Shown here piece after piece: positions 18,801 to 29,912 of a stretch of DNA of 64,000 nt (position 1 is its first letter; every line of letters starts with the position of its first letter). The position numbers were made by a program, and so were the translations under genes. Below the pieces are notes generated by a model. That model had not been told where the DNA came from. It saw only the letters and a program-made list of their open reading frames with translations, and made no database searches. This stretch comes from Methylophilus rhizosphaerae (GTDB lineage: Bacteria; Pseudomonadota; Gammaproteobacteria; Burkholderiales; Methylophilaceae), in NCBI RefSeq assembly GCF_900100975.1, contig NZ_FNFX01000004.1, positions 248,001-312,000 on the forward strand, read 5' to 3'.

Positions 18801-18887
18801 CAACCCTGTTCCAGCGCATCCACATCCACTGTCCAGCGAATTCTCGCCTGCAAGGAATGCTGCCAGATCCAGGCCACGGCAGCAGTG
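18801..18887 (-). pseudogene. Detached 3' end of priA
   Basis: Read on the reverse strand this encodes AAVAWIWQHSLQARIRWTVD and VDALEQG followed by a stop. The end of intact PriA (29913-30000) reads AAVDWAWQHPLQAKIRWTVD and VDALEQG. By eye about 80 percent of bases match over some 85 bases, and many differences fall at third codon positions. No open frame joins it to a start codon. It lies in the 18713-19076 gap, on the opposite side of the secretion island from priA. Confidence 0.8.
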
Positions 18888-19033
18888 ACACGGCACCTGG
18901 CCTCTGCTGTCTTTGCACCCCTGGCCCTATTTCTCTTGATATTCAGTAGCCGTTGCCTCTAGCTAACACGCCCCCTTGCTGGGTGTATTGGGGACTTTCA
19001 CCAACTGAGTGGGTGTACCATGCCGGCCGCATC

Positions 19034-19058
19034 AAAAAAAGCCGGGCATGTGCCCGGC
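19034..19058 (-). terminator. Rho-independent terminator after the TpsA gene
   Basis: GCCGGGCA and TGCCCGGC form an 8-bp stem, followed on the reverse strand by seven T residues. It lies about 20 bases past the TpsA stop. Confidence 0.85.
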
Positions 19059-19076
19059 CTTAATTAATTGCTGAAA

Positions 19077-22000
19077 TTATCGGCAATCATCCGTTACATC
19101 GTTAATCACGGTTGTTTTACTGAACTGGTTAACCGACTCAGAAGCAGGGCAGTCCGCACTATTGTTACCTGCCGCAGTGGCACTGCTGACCGTGTTACTA
19201 CCGCCATTCGGGTTATAGCCCAGGGTTTCACCGAAACTGAATGCACTCGCACCCCTGGCATCAGTCAACGCTGCGGTAATGGTACCGATACCCAGCCCAA
19301 CTGTACCACCCTGGGGCAGAGGGCTCAAAGTGTAACCATAGACAGGTTTACCGTTCTCATCCAGCGCCGAAAGGTTAGGGCCCTGACCGCCAAATACAGC
19401 AGTAATGTTTTTACCTGTACCTACCGCTGGCGTGTCATATGAGTAGGTGGCGCCGTTTGCATCCATAGTAAACGTGTCACCATTGATACCACCGCTCGCT
19501 GTCCATACCAGTGTTTGCGGATTGGTCACGCTGGTATTGCCATCCACTACTTTGGTAGTGCTGCCACCCAGAGTCAGATCAATTGTGCCAGGGGTATAGG
19601 TATAAAGCAGACCACTTCCTGAACCCATGACTGGGGATGAGAATCTATACCCATATTGCCTGAAGTCGTAGTCTAATGTTTCCTCTCCGCTATCAAGTAC
19701 AGGGTTCTGGGAAAGGATAAACCAGTTGGCAGTAGAATTGCCGACTGCATTAATAGCGCCCAACCCGGTCACGGTCAATTGGTTGGTCACTAACAAGGCA
19801 CCGATACCGGCACCATCGTAGTTAAGCGCACCATCCAGTGTCAGCTTATCAGCCGCTGCCAGGAGAGTCCCGACATTGGCATTACCTAGCGTCAGGTCAT
19901 TCTTGTCAGAAATTGCCACCAAACCGGCTTTCACAATTTCAACTCTGTTAAAGTCGTTCTGGCTATTAATATCAATATGCCCATTTGCATCTATGCTGGG
20001 GATACCGTTGATAGCAAAGAAGCCACCATTGCCAGTATCCACCACGACTTTGTCATGTCCAGCGCCTGCCACTACAGTTTTTGCAAATGTGATGTCGCCA
20101 TCAGCCGTCGTTATCATATTGATGACTGGCGCCGCCAATGTCACGTCATCGTTGTAAGTCTGGTCACCGGTGGTTTTCATTTCTCCAGCGTTGATCACAG
20201 TGCTACCTGCTGCGTCTGTGGTCAGGCTTGCCAATGCAGCATCAGAGCCGACATTACCGTTGAAGGTTGTTGTACCGTTGGTATTGACTGTCAGGCTGTT
20301 GGTTTGCCCATTGACAGAATCAACCTGACCGTTGAAGGTGACCTCACCGCCATTAACCAGGCCGCCAGGTACGGAAGGTGAGCCAGAAGCATCAATGGTT
20401 GTATCAGCAGCCAGCAGCGTGTTACCAGTAATGGTCACATTACCGCCGTTGCCCTGGAAGCCCAAGGCACCATTAGCGCCACCTGTCGTGGTGATGTTAT
20501 GAATAGTCACGGTGTTATTAGCTGCTGTTGTCAGCGCTACATTGCCGCCATTGCCACCAGGACCTATACCGAATATAGCATTAGCACCTTTGCTTTCAAT
20601 CGCACCCACTGCAATGTTGCCAGTCGTACTGGTCACCGTGACATCGCCACCATTAAAGCCATTAGCTGTCACTGTACCCAGTGTGATATCACCTGATGCA
20701 TCAGCAGTCACGTTACCGCCAATAACACCGCTGCTGTTGATATTGCCAGTGTTAATGGTTGCACCATTGAGCTGGATATCGCCACCGCCACTTTGCAGCG
20801 TTGCCGTTTGCAATGCATTGCCTGCATTCAGCGTGAGGTTACCACCGCCAAAAACAAGGTTGCGATTGCTGGTAATCGCAGCATTTGCTGTGATGTTATT
20901 TGTGGCATTCACTGTCAGATTACGCGCATCTGCCACATCAACAGTGCTGTCAAATTTAACGTCATGGCCTGAAGTCAGTGTTGCACTTCTGGAAACGGTC
21001 ACAGCATCGTTGTAAGTCTGGTCACCAGAAGTTTTCACAGCCGTGGTGTTAATCACGGTGGTGCCAGCGGCATCTGTCGTCAGGCTAGCCAGTTCATGTG
21101 TACCGCCCACAACACCATTAAAGGTGGTGGTGCCATTGGCATCAACAGTCAGTGCTTTATCTCCACTTGCTGCCGAGTTCACGGTTTTGTTAAAGGTCAC
21201 ATTGCCTGTGTTACCAATACCAGCAGTCAATGTGGTGTTCTCGCCAACCACCACATCATCGTTGTAAGTCTGGTTTTTGGCAGTTTTCACAACATCGGTA
21301 TTGATCACGGTACGGCCTGCTGCATCAGTGGTCAGGCTGCCCAACTGGCCGTTGGCCGCATTACCGACCTGACCGTTGAATGTCGTAGCACCATCTGCAT
21401 TTACAGTCAGCGTATTATTTTCATTCGCTGTCGAATCAACGGTTTTGTCAAATGTGACATTACCGGTAGTGTTACCTACACCAGCTGTCAGTGCAGTGTT
21501 TGTCGCAACTTCTACTGCATCACCGTAGTGCTGGTCACCGTTTGTTCTGACTGAAGCGGTATTGATCACAGTGCGACCTGCAGCATCTGTGGTCAGGCTT
21601 GCCAATGTACCGCCATTAGCAGTTCCAACGTCACCGTTGAAAGCAGTGGTGCCATTGGTATCCACGGTCAGGCTCTTGGCACCATTTTTGGAGTTAACCC
21701 GTCCGTTGAAAGTCACATCACCGCCGTTAGCAAGACTGCCAGGGATGGAACCAGAAGCATCAACCACAACGTTATCTGCTAATAGGGTGTTGCCGTTGAT
21801 GGTCACATCACCACCTTGACCCTGGGAGCCTAAGAAGCCGTTGTTACCACCGGTTGTGGTGATATTGTGGATAGTCACAGTCTTGTTAGAGGCAATCGCT
21901 GATAGTGTTACGTTACCGCCATTGCCACCATTACCTAAACCTAATATAGCATTAGCACCTTTGCTTTCAATCTCACCAACTGTGATGTTGCCAGCAGTGC

Positions 22001-25000
22001 TGGTTACAGCCACGTCACCGCCGTTGTTACCGTTAGCAGTCACTGTGCCCAGTGCAATATCGCCTGATGCATTAGCAGTTACGTTACCGCCATTTTCCAA
22101 GGTGCCACTGCTGTTGATGTTATCAGTGTTGATGGTTTTACCACTGAGTTTGATATCGCCACCGCCGCTTTGCAGATTTTTTGTCTGCACCGCATTGCCT
22201 GCATTAAGCGTGAGGTTACCTCCCAAGACCAGACGGTTGCTGGTGATGTCATCTTTTGAAGTGATATTGTTACCAGCATTCACTGTCAGGCTGTTAGCAT
22301 CTGTCACATTGACTGTTTTGTCGAATGTCACGTCATGGCCTGAAGTCAGCGTTGCGCTTCTTGAAACAGTCACGGCATCGTGATAAGTCTGGTCGCCCGT
22401 CGTATTCACAACAGTGGTGTTAATCACGGTATTACCATCAGCATCCGTGACCAGGCTTGCCAGCTTACCTGAGTTACCCACCTGACCATTGAAAGTGGTC
22501 GTACCATTGGCATCAACAGCCAGTGAGTGATTTCCGTTTACTGAGTTAACGGTTTTATCAAACTTCACATTGGTTGCGGTCAATGTAGTGTCGGTGCCAA
22601 TCTCAACATCGTCGTTATAGGTCTGGCTACCCGTTGTTTGAACGCTGGAAGCACCAATCACTGTTTTGCCAGCCGCGTCTGTTGTCAGGCTTGACAGTTT
22701 TGCGGTGTTACCAACGTTGCCTTTGAAAGCCGTTGTCCCATTGGTGTTCACTGCCAGACTCTTGGCACCATTCACTGTGCCGTCGAAAGTCACATCACCA
22801 CCGTTAGAGCCAGAAGCACTGATCACAGTGTTATCCGCCAGCAGCGTGTCACCAGTGATCGTCACATCACCACCTTGGCCCTGTGCGCCCAAGAGGCCGC
22901 CGTTACCACCGGTTGTAGTGATGTTATGGATAGTGACCTGATTAGCTGTCAATTTCACTTCACCGCCATTGCCGCCAGTAGTAAATAAGCCGGTAGCATT
23001 CGCCCCCTTGCTTTCAATCGCGCCAACTGTGATGTCAGCTGCATTGCTGGTCACGGTCACAGCACCACCATTTTTTGCAGAGTTTGCACCAGCGTTGGCA
23101 GTCACATTACCCAATGCAATATTGCCCTCTGCATTGGCAGTTACATTACCTCCAGCTTCTGCCGAGTTACCGCTACTGTTGATATCTTTAGCTGCAATGG
23201 ATTGACCACTCAGGTCGATATTGCCACCGCCACTTTGCAGGCTTTGCAAGTCCAGTGAGCCAGCACCACTACTATCATGATCTGCATGCAGTGTGATATC
23301 GCCACCTGTATTTGAGGCACGGTTGCTGGTGATATTAGCTTGTGCAGTAATGTTATTGTCAGCATTCACTGCCAGGTTTTTACTATCATCTACACTCACC
23401 GCTTTTGCAAATGTCACATCATTGCCCGATGTTAACGTTGCATTCTGTTTAACAGTCACGGCATCGTTGTAGGTCTGGTTACCAGTGGTTTTCACAGCCG
23501 TGGTGTTAATCACGGTGTTACCCGCTGCATCTGTGGTCAGGCTTGCCAGCTCACGCTGACCACCAACATTGCCACCAAAAGTGGTGCTGCCGGTTGCGTT
23601 AACAATCAGTGATTTATTCAGACTTGCATCCTGTGCTTGAGCTGTGGTCGATGAACCCGCACCAGCAGCCAGCGTCACGTTTTGCGCCAACTGAACCTTG
23701 TCACCATATAGCTGATCGCCATTAGTGATAATCCGTCCGGTATTAATGACTGTATTACCGGTTTTATCTGTGGTCAGGTTACCAAGTGCCTGATTTCCAC
23801 CGACTTCACCGTTGAATGTCGTAGTCCCTGATGCGTTAACGGTCAAATCACTATGCGTGCTGGAATCAACCGTGCTATTAAATGTTACATCCCCGGCAGC
23901 CGGTGGATTCGCAGCAATAAATGAATCCACGGTATCCAGGAAAGTGACATCACTACCTGACGTTCCAGTTGCAGAAGCCGCTTGAGTGCCACTGCCTGAA
24001 GTTAGCGTGACATTCGCGCCGACAATCACCATATCATTGTAAGTTTGCGCAACTGTCGTTGTCACATTGGCATTCAACGCAGTGCTACCTGGCGCATCTG
24101 TCGTGAGACTTGAAAGTTTTTGAGTGCCACCTACAGCACCGCCAAATGTAGTCACTCCATTGGTATTCACAGCCAGGCTGTTATTTTCTGTACCTTCAGA
24201 ATCAACTTTACCATTGAACTTAACATTACCGCCCGCTGCGGAACCCGCACCAGAAGCATTAATCGTTGTATTGTCAGCCAGTACGGTATTACCGTTCAAG
24301 GTAACGTTACCGCCAGAACCATCGATTACACCAGAAGTATCAATATTGCCGATAGTGATCGTCTCACTGGCTTTTGAGGTAATCGTGACGGCGCCACCAT
24401 TGCCACCATGTTCGCCACTGGCTGCAGTCGTTTGTTGTGTTGGCGTCGAGCTGCCAGCCAGGCCAGACGGACCGGTTGCGCCTTGTAATCCATTAGAGGC
24501 AAGGGTTGGATTAGGCTGAGCACTAACCGTACCTGAGCCTCCATTACTTCCGCTATTTCCATTATCATCACCGCCTAAGCCGCGAGCACCACCTGCACCG
24601 CCAGCACCACGATTTGCATTAGTGCTTGCAGCGCCACCTTTGCCGCCGTTACCGCCGTTACCGCCATCGTCATGGCCTGCACCACCGGCGCCACCATTAC
24701 CGCCGTTACCAGCAGCACTGTTAACTAAACCAGCACCGCCAGCACCACCGTTACCGCCATTACCACCGTTGTCATCTACACCTCGACCACCGGCGCCACC
24801 ATTACCGCCGTTACCGCCGACAACACCAGCACCGCCTTGGCCGCCGTTACCGCCGTCACCACCATCGTCATCACCTTGGCCACCGATGCCACCGTTACCG
24901 CCAGCGCCACCCGCACTACCTGCTACACCGTTGCCGCCAGCACCACCGTTGCCGCCATTGCCACCGTTGCTGTCATTGCCACCGTTGCCATCTTTTCCTC

Positions 25001-27812
25001 TGCCGCCAGCACCGCCAACACCACCAGCACCGCCACCATATCCTAAGCCGCCGATACCGCCAGCGCCACCGTTACCACCATCATCTTCACCAGTGCCACC
25101 GGCCCCGCCAGCACCACCAGCACCGCCAGCGCCTTGTTTACCACCGGCACCACCGACGCCACCCAGGCCTGCTAAACCGGCTGCGCCAGATTGTCCAGAA
25201 ACGCCACCGGCACCCACTTGACCACCCGTGGTATTAATAGTGCCAACCTTGACGCTACCGTTGCTCGCCATAATGAGGACTGTACCGCCATTGCCGCCGT
25301 TACCGCCTACACCACCGGCGCCGCCCATTCCGGCATTACCGCCCTGGCCGCCTGTACCGCCAGCACCACCGTCACCGCCGACGCCGCCTACACCACCATT
25401 ACCACCCTTGCCGCCGTTGCCGCCATCAGAATCATTATCCGACGATCCATTGCCACCGTTACCGCCATTACCACCCTGACCACCAGTGCCGCCCTGGCCA
25501 CCTACACCGCCAACACCACCTTGACCACCCTGGCCACCGTTGCCCCCAACACCACCTATACCACCTGTACCGCCCTGCCCACCTTTAGCTTCAATATTGC
25601 CTAATGCAATACTGCCATTAGTGCTGGATACAGAGATTTGGCCACCATTACCGCCCGTGCCGCCCGCGACACCTTGACCGCCCTGGCCACCGTTACCACC
25701 CGTGCCGCCCTGGCCACCTACACCGCCAGCACCACCAGCTAGCCCGTTACCTCCATCCGTACCATTACGACCATCGCGGGTGCTGCCATTGCTGCCGGTG
25801 CCGTTTGCGCCATTGCCGCCATTACTACCGTTCTGACCTGCTGCACCTGCCACGCCTGCTGAACCGACTGAACCTGTTGTGCCTGTTGAACCTGTCGTTC
25901 CAGCTGCGCCAGTGGCACCGGTCGCACCGGTAGCACCATTAGCAAGCAGGTCTGTATTTGCTAAAGCCACATTTTGTTTTGCACTGATAGTAATTGCACC
26001 GGCAGACTCACCACCCTCGTTACCACTGCTGTTGATCTGGTAATGACCGGCACCATTTTGAATCGTGTTACCGCTTAAAGTGATATCACCACCGCCACTG
26101 GTCAGGTTAGCGGCAAGAGCCAATGTCCCTGCACCGCTATTGTCACTGTCTGCCTGAATGGTGATATTGCCGCCGCTGGAAGTACGATTGGTTGTGATAT
26201 TGTTATTAACCGTAATGTCATTGCGAGCTTGCAAGGTAATGCTCTTATCACTATCCATAGTGATAGCGGCGCTCACAGTAATATTGTTTGTCGCCTGCAA
26301 TGTCGTATTGCTGGATTTAATCAAATTAGTATTGACGCTGCCACTACCAGCGTCGTTGTAGTTAATATTGCCACCTGAACCAGTAGTGCCAATAGTAATG
26401 TTAGCTGGGTCTAACAATACATCACCACCCACACCGTTGGCTGCGCTGGTATCAACCCGGCCATTGAAATACAGGTCTTCCTTACCGGAAACCTCTACAA
26501 AACCGCCGTTACCACCTTGCTGGCCGCCTTGCGCTGAAATATCACCATAGAATTGTGTAGTGTCGTTTGACCAGACAATCACTTTACCTGCATCGCCATT
26601 GTCAGTTGCATCGGCCTTGATAGAAGCACCATCCGCCACAAAAGTAGTACGTGCGTTGTAAACATTGGCATTGTTACCCTGGTAATCACCACCCACCAGG
26701 ACTTCGCCACCACCGGTAGACCCGGAAGCATCAAGGCTGGCTGTACCCAGCAAGGAAACTTGCTCGCCTGTCACCTGGATACTGCCACCTTTGGTATCCA
26801 CACCTTTGGCAACCAGTTGGCCTGAAACAGTCACAGTTGAACCAGCGCCACCTTCCAGACGGATCACGCCATCGCGCTCTACCAGGCTGTTGGCTTCGAT
26901 CACGCCACTCATGTTGATAGCAGCACTACGAGCATTGGTGGCCAGTTGCACAAAGCCGCCATTGGCAGAAATCGTGCCTGCCTGGTTGATGGCGGCATTC
27001 ACGGCATCGCCACTTAAGCGGGCTTTCACCAGGCCGTTGCCGTAAAAATCTAATGTAGCGCTCTGGCTGGCACCGAGCACCACGCTGCCGTTGTTGGCAG
27101 TGATGGTGCCGGTGTTTTCAATCTGGTTGGCCAGCAGGACAACATAGCCTTCGTTACCGGCCTTGATTACACCCTGGTTGATAATGGAACCATTGCTATT
27201 GGCAGGAGAGGTAAAGTTGAATTTGTTGTTCAGGTAATCGCTGGTGCTGATATTGTGGGTGCTGACCACTAAACTACCGACATCTACGTGTGAACCCTGG
27301 CCGAACAGTACGCCGTTAGGGTTGACCAGGAACAGTTTGCCGGTGGCGTTCAACTGGCCGAAAATCTGGGAGGAGTCGTTACCAACCACGCGGTACAACG
27401 CACTACCACCGCCTGGTTGCAGCACGTTGACGGTTTCACCTTTGTCGATGCTGAATTTCAACCAGTTGATGACCGACTGCAGGCTTTGCTGGTTAACCGT
27501 CATGGTGGCGCCGTTCACGGTGATGGTGTTGTTACCGTATATAATTTGCGCACCTGTCGGATTCGCCTGTACCTGCCCGGCCAGTAGTAATTGCAGGGAC
27601 GCCAGGATTGCCAGCTTGACTTTGGTGGTCGTTTTAAACGAGAGATTGAGTAAGGAATTATCTACTTCCTGCTGCGCGTGATCCACGGCTTCGGACCGGG
27701 CTGCGGATGAGGATTTGCCATGGGCTGCGGTGAATTCCGCGACGGCCACCCAGGCCTCATTGACTTTACTCCATACCAGACGATAGACGTGATTTAACGA
27801 TGCGCTTTTCAT
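19077..27812 (-). CDS. Giant TpsA exoprotein (filamentous haemagglutinin-type adhesin)
   Basis: The 2911-residue protein starts with an extended signal peptide (conserved [14 protein letters not shown], then hydrophobic core, cleavage near residue 83 after VQA). A TPS secretion domain follows (about 84-330, with NPNGVLFG). Residues about 620-1140 are a Gly/Asn-rich collagen-like or PGRS-like tract. Residues about 1230-2560 hold nine modules centred on [10 protein letters not shown]...TVINT...QTYND, nested in three larger super-repeats. The tail has an MBG/YDG-like segment and a Cys pair 22 residues apart just before the stop. The ATG at 27812 has a GGGAGAAG ribosome site; an upstream in-frame codon at 27866 would break the signal motif. 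It should be exported by the TpsB encoded upstream. The ligand is unknown. Confidence 0.92.
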   Translation of the reverse strand: MKSASLNHVYRLVWSKVNEAWVAVAEFTAAHGKSSSAARSEAVDHAQQEVDNSLLNLSFKTTTKVKLAILASLQLLLAGQVQANPTGAQIIYGNNTITVNGATMTVNQQSLQSVINWLKFSIDKGETVNVLQPGGGSALYRVVGNDSSQIFGQLNATGKLFLVNPNGVLFGQGSHVDVGSLVVSTHNISTSDYLNNKFNFTSPANSNGSIINQGVIKAGNEGYVVLLANQIENTGTITANNGSVVLGASQSATLDFYGNGLVKARLSGDAVNAAINQAGTISANGGFVQLATNARSAAINMSGVIEANSLVERDGVIRLEGGAGSTVTVSGQLVAKGVDTKGGSIQVTGEQVSLLGTASLDASGSTGGGEVLVGGDYQGNNANVYNARTTFVADGASIKADATDNGDAGKVIVWSNDTTQFYGDISAQGGQQGGNGGFVEVSGKEDLYFNGRVDTSAANGVGGDVLLDPANITIGTTGSGGNINYNDAGSGSVNTNLIKSSNTTLQATNNITVSAAITMDSDKSITLQARNDITVNNNITTNRTSSGGNITIQADSDNSGAGTLALAANLTSGGGDITLSGNTIQNGAGHYQINSSGNEGGESAGAITISAKQNVALANTDLLANGATGATGATGAAGTTGSTGTTGSVGSAGVAGAAGQNGSNGGNGANGTGSNGSTRDGRNGTDGGNGLAGGAGGVGGQGGTGGNGGQGGQGVAGGTGGNGGQISVSSTNGSIALGNIEAKGGQGGTGGIGGVGGNGGQGGQGGVGGVGGQGGTGGQGGNGGNGGNGSSDNDSDGGNGGKGGNGGVGGVGGDGGAGGTGGQGGNAGMGGAGGVGGNGGNGGTVLIMASNGSVKVGTINTTGGQVGAGGVSGQSGAAGLAGLGGVGGAGGKQGAGGAGGAGGAGGTGEDDGGNGGAGGIGGLGYGGGAGGVGGAGGRGKDGNGGNDSNGGNGGNGGAGGNGVAGSAGGAGGNGGIGGQGDDDGGDGGNGGQGGAGVVGGNGGNGGAGGRGVDDNGGNGGNGGAGGAGLVNSAAGNGGNGGAGGAGHDDGGNGGNGGKGGAASTNANRGAGGAGGARGLGGDDNGNSGSNGGSGTVSAQPNPTLASNGLQGATGPSGLAGSSTPTQQTTAASGEHGGNGGAVTITSKASETITIGNIDTSGVIDGSGGNVTLNGNTVLADNTTINASGAGSAAGGNVKFNGKVDSEGTENNSLAVNTNGVTTFGGAVGGTQKLSSLTTDAPGSTALNANVTTTVAQTYNDMVIVGANVTLTSGSGTQAASATGTSGSDVTFLDTVDSFIAANPPAAGDVTFNSTVDSSTHSDLTVNASGTTTFNGEVGGNQALGNLTTDKTGNTVINTGRIITNGDQLYGDKVQLAQNVTLAAGAGSSTTAQAQDASLNKSLIVNATGSTTFGGNVGGQRELASLTTDAAGNTVINTTAVKTTGNQTYNDAVTVKQNATLTSGNDVTFAKAVSVDDSKNLAVNADNNITAQANITSNRASNTGGDITLHADHDSSGAGSLDLQSLQSGGGNIDLSGQSIAAKDINSSGNSAEAGGNVTANAEGNIALGNVTANAGANSAKNGGAVTVTSNAADITVGAIESKGANATGLFTTGGNGGEVKLTANQVTIHNITTTGGNGGLLGAQGQGGDVTITGDTLLADNTVISASGSNGGDVTFDGTVNGAKSLAVNTNGTTAFKGNVGNTAKLSSLTTDAAGKTVIGASSVQTTGSQTYNDDVEIGTDTTLTATNVKFDKTVNSVNGNHSLAVDANGTTTFNGQVGNSGKLASLVTDADGNTVINTTVVNTTGDQTYHDAVTVSRSATLTSGHDVTFDKTVNVTDANSLTVNAGNNITSKDDITSNRLVLGGNLTLNAGNAVQTKNLQSGGGDIKLSGKTINTDNINSSGTLENGGNVTANASGDIALGTVTANGNNGGDVAVTSTAGNITVGEIESKGANAILGLGNGGNGGNVTLSAIASNKTVTIHNITTTGGNNGFLGSQGQGGDVTINGNTLLADNVVVDASGSIPGSLANGGDVTFNGRVNSKNGAKSLTVDTNGTTAFNGDVGTANGGTLASLTTDAAGRTVINTASVRTNGDQHYGDAVEVATNTALTAGVGNTTGNVTFDKTVDSTANENNTLTVNADGATTFNGQVGNAANGQLGSLTTDAAGRTVINTDVVKTAKNQTYNDDVVVGENTTLTAGIGNTGNVTFNKTVNSAASGDKALTVDANGTTTFNGVVGGTHELASLTTDAAGTTVINTTAVKTSGDQTYNDAVTVSRSATLTSGHDVKFDSTVDVADARNLTVNATNNITANAAITSNRNLVFGGGNLTLNAGNALQTATLQSGGGDIQLNGATINTGNINSSGVIGGNVTADASGDITLGTVTANGFNGGDVTVTSTTGNIAVGAIESKGANAIFGIGPGGNGGNVALTTAANNTVTIHNITTTGGANGALGFQGNGGNVTITGNTLLAADTTIDASGSPSVPGGLVNGGEVTFNGQVDSVNGQTNSLTVNTNGTTTFNGNVGSDAALASLTTDAAGSTVINAGEMKTTGDQTYNDDVTLAAPVINMITTADGDITFAKTVVAGAGHDKVVVDTGNGGFFAINGIPSIDANGHIDINSQNDFNRVEIVKAGLVAISDKNDLTLGNANVGTLLAAADKLTLDGALNYDGAGIGALLVTNQLTVTGLGAINAVGNSTANWFILSQNPVLDSGEETLDYDFRQYGYRFSSPVMGSGSGLLYTYTPGTIDLTLGGSTTKVVDGNTSVTNPQTLVWTASGGINGDTFTMDANGATYSYDTPAVGTGKNITAVFGGQGPNLSALDENGKPVYGYTLSPLPQGGTVGLGIGTITAALTDARGASAFSFGETLGYNPNGGSNTVSSATAAGNNSADCPASESVNQFSKTTVINDVTDDCR
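20130..24125 (-). repeat. Nine-fold module and three-fold super-repeat inside the TpsA gene
   Basis: The phrase encoding LxSLTTDAxGxTVIN...QTYND recurs nine times. The longer phrase INSSG...GNVTA...IESKGAN...[11 protein letters not shown]...GGDVTI recurs three times, with its IESKGAN part near 20585, 21955 and 23005. Repeats of this kind form the beta-helix shaft of TpsA proteins and allow length change by recombination. Confidence 0.8.
24390..25950 (-). repeat. GGN-triplet tract encoding a Gly/Asn-rich region
   Basis: Most codons are for Gly, alternating with Asn, Ala, Val, Gln and Asp in GGxGGx order, after a short collagen-like GATGATGATG start. The other strand therefore reads as Pro-rich open frames, which are not genes. 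The Gly tract interrupts otherwise regular beta-helix sequence. Confidence 0.85.
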
Positions 27813-27830
27813 ATTCTTCTCCCAGAAAGT

Positions 27831-27863
27831 AATAGCATCCCCCAACATTGGACGGATGCTATT
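27831..27863 (-). promoter_or_regulatory. Hairpin just upstream of the TpsA ribosome site
   Basis: AATAGCATCC and GGATGCTATT make a perfect 10-bp stem with a 13-base loop, about 8 bases upstream of the TpsA Shine-Dalgarno. It could regulate translation or mark a processing site between the tpsB and tpsA parts of the message. Confidence 0.5.
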
Positions 27864-27881
27864 CAACTAACTTCTCAATTT

Positions 27882-27946
27882 GTCCGCGCTTAATATGCCA
27901 TGCGGACTTTTTTTTGTAATTAGCCTGAACGGGTCAGGCTGTTTTT
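27882..27946 (+). terminator. Two tandem terminator-like hairpins facing away from the operon direction
   Basis: GTCCGC...GCGGAC followed by eight Ts (27882-27915) and AGCCTGA...TCAGGCT followed by GTTTTT (27922-27946) both read as intrinsic terminators on the + strand. The secretion operon runs the other way. They may stop antisense transcripts coming out of the TpsA gene. Confidence 0.5.
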
Positions 27947-27977
27947 ATTGGTTTTATTTTTTGTTGTTTTTTAGTGT

Positions 27978-29711
27978 TTAGAAATCTTTTTTCAGCTGCC
28001 CCCACAATGTATAGGCAGTGTCTGTAGGCGCACCTTCCACGGCACGGTCCTGGATGGAATAAGTCGTGCTTAACACCCATTGTTTGACCATGGTGAAATC
28101 CACACCGACACCATAATGCCTGGAGAGCACATGATTATCCGAACTCAGCGGATCATGGTTGATTTTGCCATTACCGAAATCATAGAAAGCATAAGGTGTC
28201 ACTGCCTGCAATACCTTCAAGCTTGGGTTGCTGACAATAAAGTCTTTTTTCACTTCGGTGCCAACCATCCAGCCTTCGTTCGCCAGACTGGGCAGGTAAG
28301 CAAACTGGCGCCACCTGTTGACGGCACCAATGCCCATTTTCTCTGCAATATCCAGGTTCTGGTTGGCGGCCTGGTAATCTGCGCGCAGTGCCCAGTTGAT
28401 ACCATTTTCAAAAATCTGGTTACGGTTGGCAATCAGGTTTACGCGCATGAAGTCGCCTTGTGTACCCAGTCCGCCAAGTGAAGTCCTGTCCACCAGCTCA
28501 GCGAGGCTGTCTTTAAAACTGACATGGCCACCAGTGGCTGACAGGCCGAGCTGGTACATGACATCGCCGCCAGCCGTAATCCACTCGCCGGACACACCCA
28601 GTTCCACTTCGGCAATATCCCTGCGGTTATTAACAGAGAACAGGCCGATCTCGTCTTTCAATTCCTTGTAGATGCCGCCCAAACGCAGGTTCACACCTTT
28701 CCGGCTGTCGCGGTACATGGAACGATCCAGATAGGCTGTGAAGTACTGTGAGTTACCCTTGGCATCAATATCCTTGAACTGGCCGTTCAGGGAGTATTCC
28801 ACCAGGCTGTAACCCAATGACAGCACATTGGCAGGGCTGAAAACCGGAGTGGCATAGCCAATATTGAAGGCTTTGAGGTCTTCATTCCTGGAAATGCGGC
28901 CACCGAAGGTCAGCTGGTCACCACGCCCGGCCAGGTTATTCACTGCTACACCGGCAAACGCGGTTTCACGGCCTGTGTACGGGTTACCATAAGTGTTGAT
29001 ACCGGCATAACCGATCACTTTGTTTTCAGGTTCGACAGAAATAGTGGCATCACTGGTGCCCGGCTCTGCACCCGGCGACAAAATAGACGTTGCGCGCACA
29101 CCTGGCAGAGCATTGATCAGGATCACATTTCTGACCAGGCTTTGTTCAGTAATCACATCACCGCTAGCAATGCCGTTATGGCTTAAATCACTCATGAAGG
29201 ACTGGTTGATGCCTTCACCAGCTTCGACTTTCAGCTCCCCCAACTTCCCCTCAATCACCTGGATATTGATGACAGTGCTTTGGTCGGACTGCTTGACCAG
29301 GTCTTGCGCTGGCAACACTACCTGCGCCAGGAAGTAGCCATTGTTACGATAGAACTGCTTGACCTTTGTGACCGCTTCGTTCAGTTCGGCAAAACTCACT
29401 TCACGCCCGATATACCCGGTGAGCAATCCACTCAGTGTTTCGGTAGAAAACTGCTCATTGCCACTGAACTCAAATGCCTTGACGACGACTTTCACGTTGC
29501 TGTCAGCGTTAGTTTCCGACTCCGGCAGGGTCTCCTGTGGCAAGGCAGGGGTCACTTCCAGCGGCGGCAGCTGTGGTCGCGGAATATTGACGCTACCAGC
29601 GTCTGTTGGCACCACCGGCGCCGCATGCACGTGCGTCACATATGAGAAAAGAATCAAAGCCTGGGAAACAGCGAGCCTGAGAGGATATTTATTTATCTTT
29701 GTAGTTTTCAT
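27978..29711 (-). CDS. TpsB outer-membrane transporter (FhaC/HMW1B/ShlB type)
   Basis: This 577-residue protein has a signal peptide (cleavage near VHA, residue 31), a Pro-rich linker, POTRA domains (the first from about VKAFEFSGNEQF, residues 76-136) and a 16-strand barrel (about 210-577) ending in LKKDF with terminal Phe. It recognises the TPS domain of its partner and threads it through the outer membrane. The loop-6 position that is normally VRGY/F appears to read WRQF here, keeping the Arg. It lies 165 bases upstream of the TpsA gene and should form an operon with it. Confidence 0.92.
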   Translation of the reverse strand: MKTTKINKYPLRLAVSQALILFSYVTHVHAAPVVPTDAGSVNIPRPQLPPLEVTPALPQETLPESETNADSNVKVVVKAFEFSGNEQFSTETLSGLLTGYIGREVSFAELNEAVTKVKQFYRNNGYFLAQVVLPAQDLVKQSDQSTVINIQVIEGKLGELKVEAGEGINQSFMSDLSHNGIASGDVITEQSLVRNVILINALPGVRATSILSPGAEPGTSDATISVEPENKVIGYAGINTYGNPYTGRETAFAGVAVNNLAGRGDQLTFGGRISRNEDLKAFNIGYATPVFSPANVLSLGYSLVEYSLNGQFKDIDAKGNSQYFTAYLDRSMYRDSRKGVNLRLGGIYKELKDEIGLFSVNNRRDIAEVELGVSGEWITAGGDVMYQLGLSATGGHVSFKDSLAELVDRTSLGGLGTQGDFMRVNLIANRNQIFENGINWALRADYQAANQNLDIAEKMGIGAVNRWRQFAYLPSLANEGWMVGTEVKKDFIVSNPSLKVLQAVTPYAFYDFGNGKINHDPLSSDNHVLSRHYGVGVDFTMVKQWVLSTTYSIQDRAVEGAPTDTAYTLWGQLKKDF

Positions 29712-29759
29712 AATTGATTGATTTCAATGGTTTTATATATTGATTCTTGTAATGCTGCA

Positions 29760-29787
29760 ATCATAGCGCAGCGCATGCAATTGTCTA
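29760..29787 (-). promoter_or_regulatory. Probable sigma-70 promoter of the secretion operon
   Basis: On the reverse strand TAGACA (-35), 16 bases and TATGAT (-10) lie about 50 bases before the TpsB ATG at 29711. No clear Shine-Dalgarno precedes that ATG. Confidence 0.45.
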
Positions 29788-29912
29788 GTTAAACCCGCTT
29801 GAACCGCACGTAAAAATATATATGTGGATTTAAAGCAACAAACCCATCCGCCCAAGGGAGTTTTAAATGGGGTTGTGGCGGGTTCACGCCAAGCAAAACC
29901 GGTATTTTACGG

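Noticed and set aside
18753-18962. 69-codon open frame on the + strand
   Set aside because: It runs antisense through the priA fragment and has no recognisable features.
24622-25221. Pro-rich protein on the + strand ([11 protein letters not shown])
   Set aside because: It is the complement of the GGN codons of the TpsA gene and has no start signals.
24390-25950. CRISPR-like array
   Set aside because: The repeats are irregular triplet-based coding repeats, without constant repeat and unique spacers.
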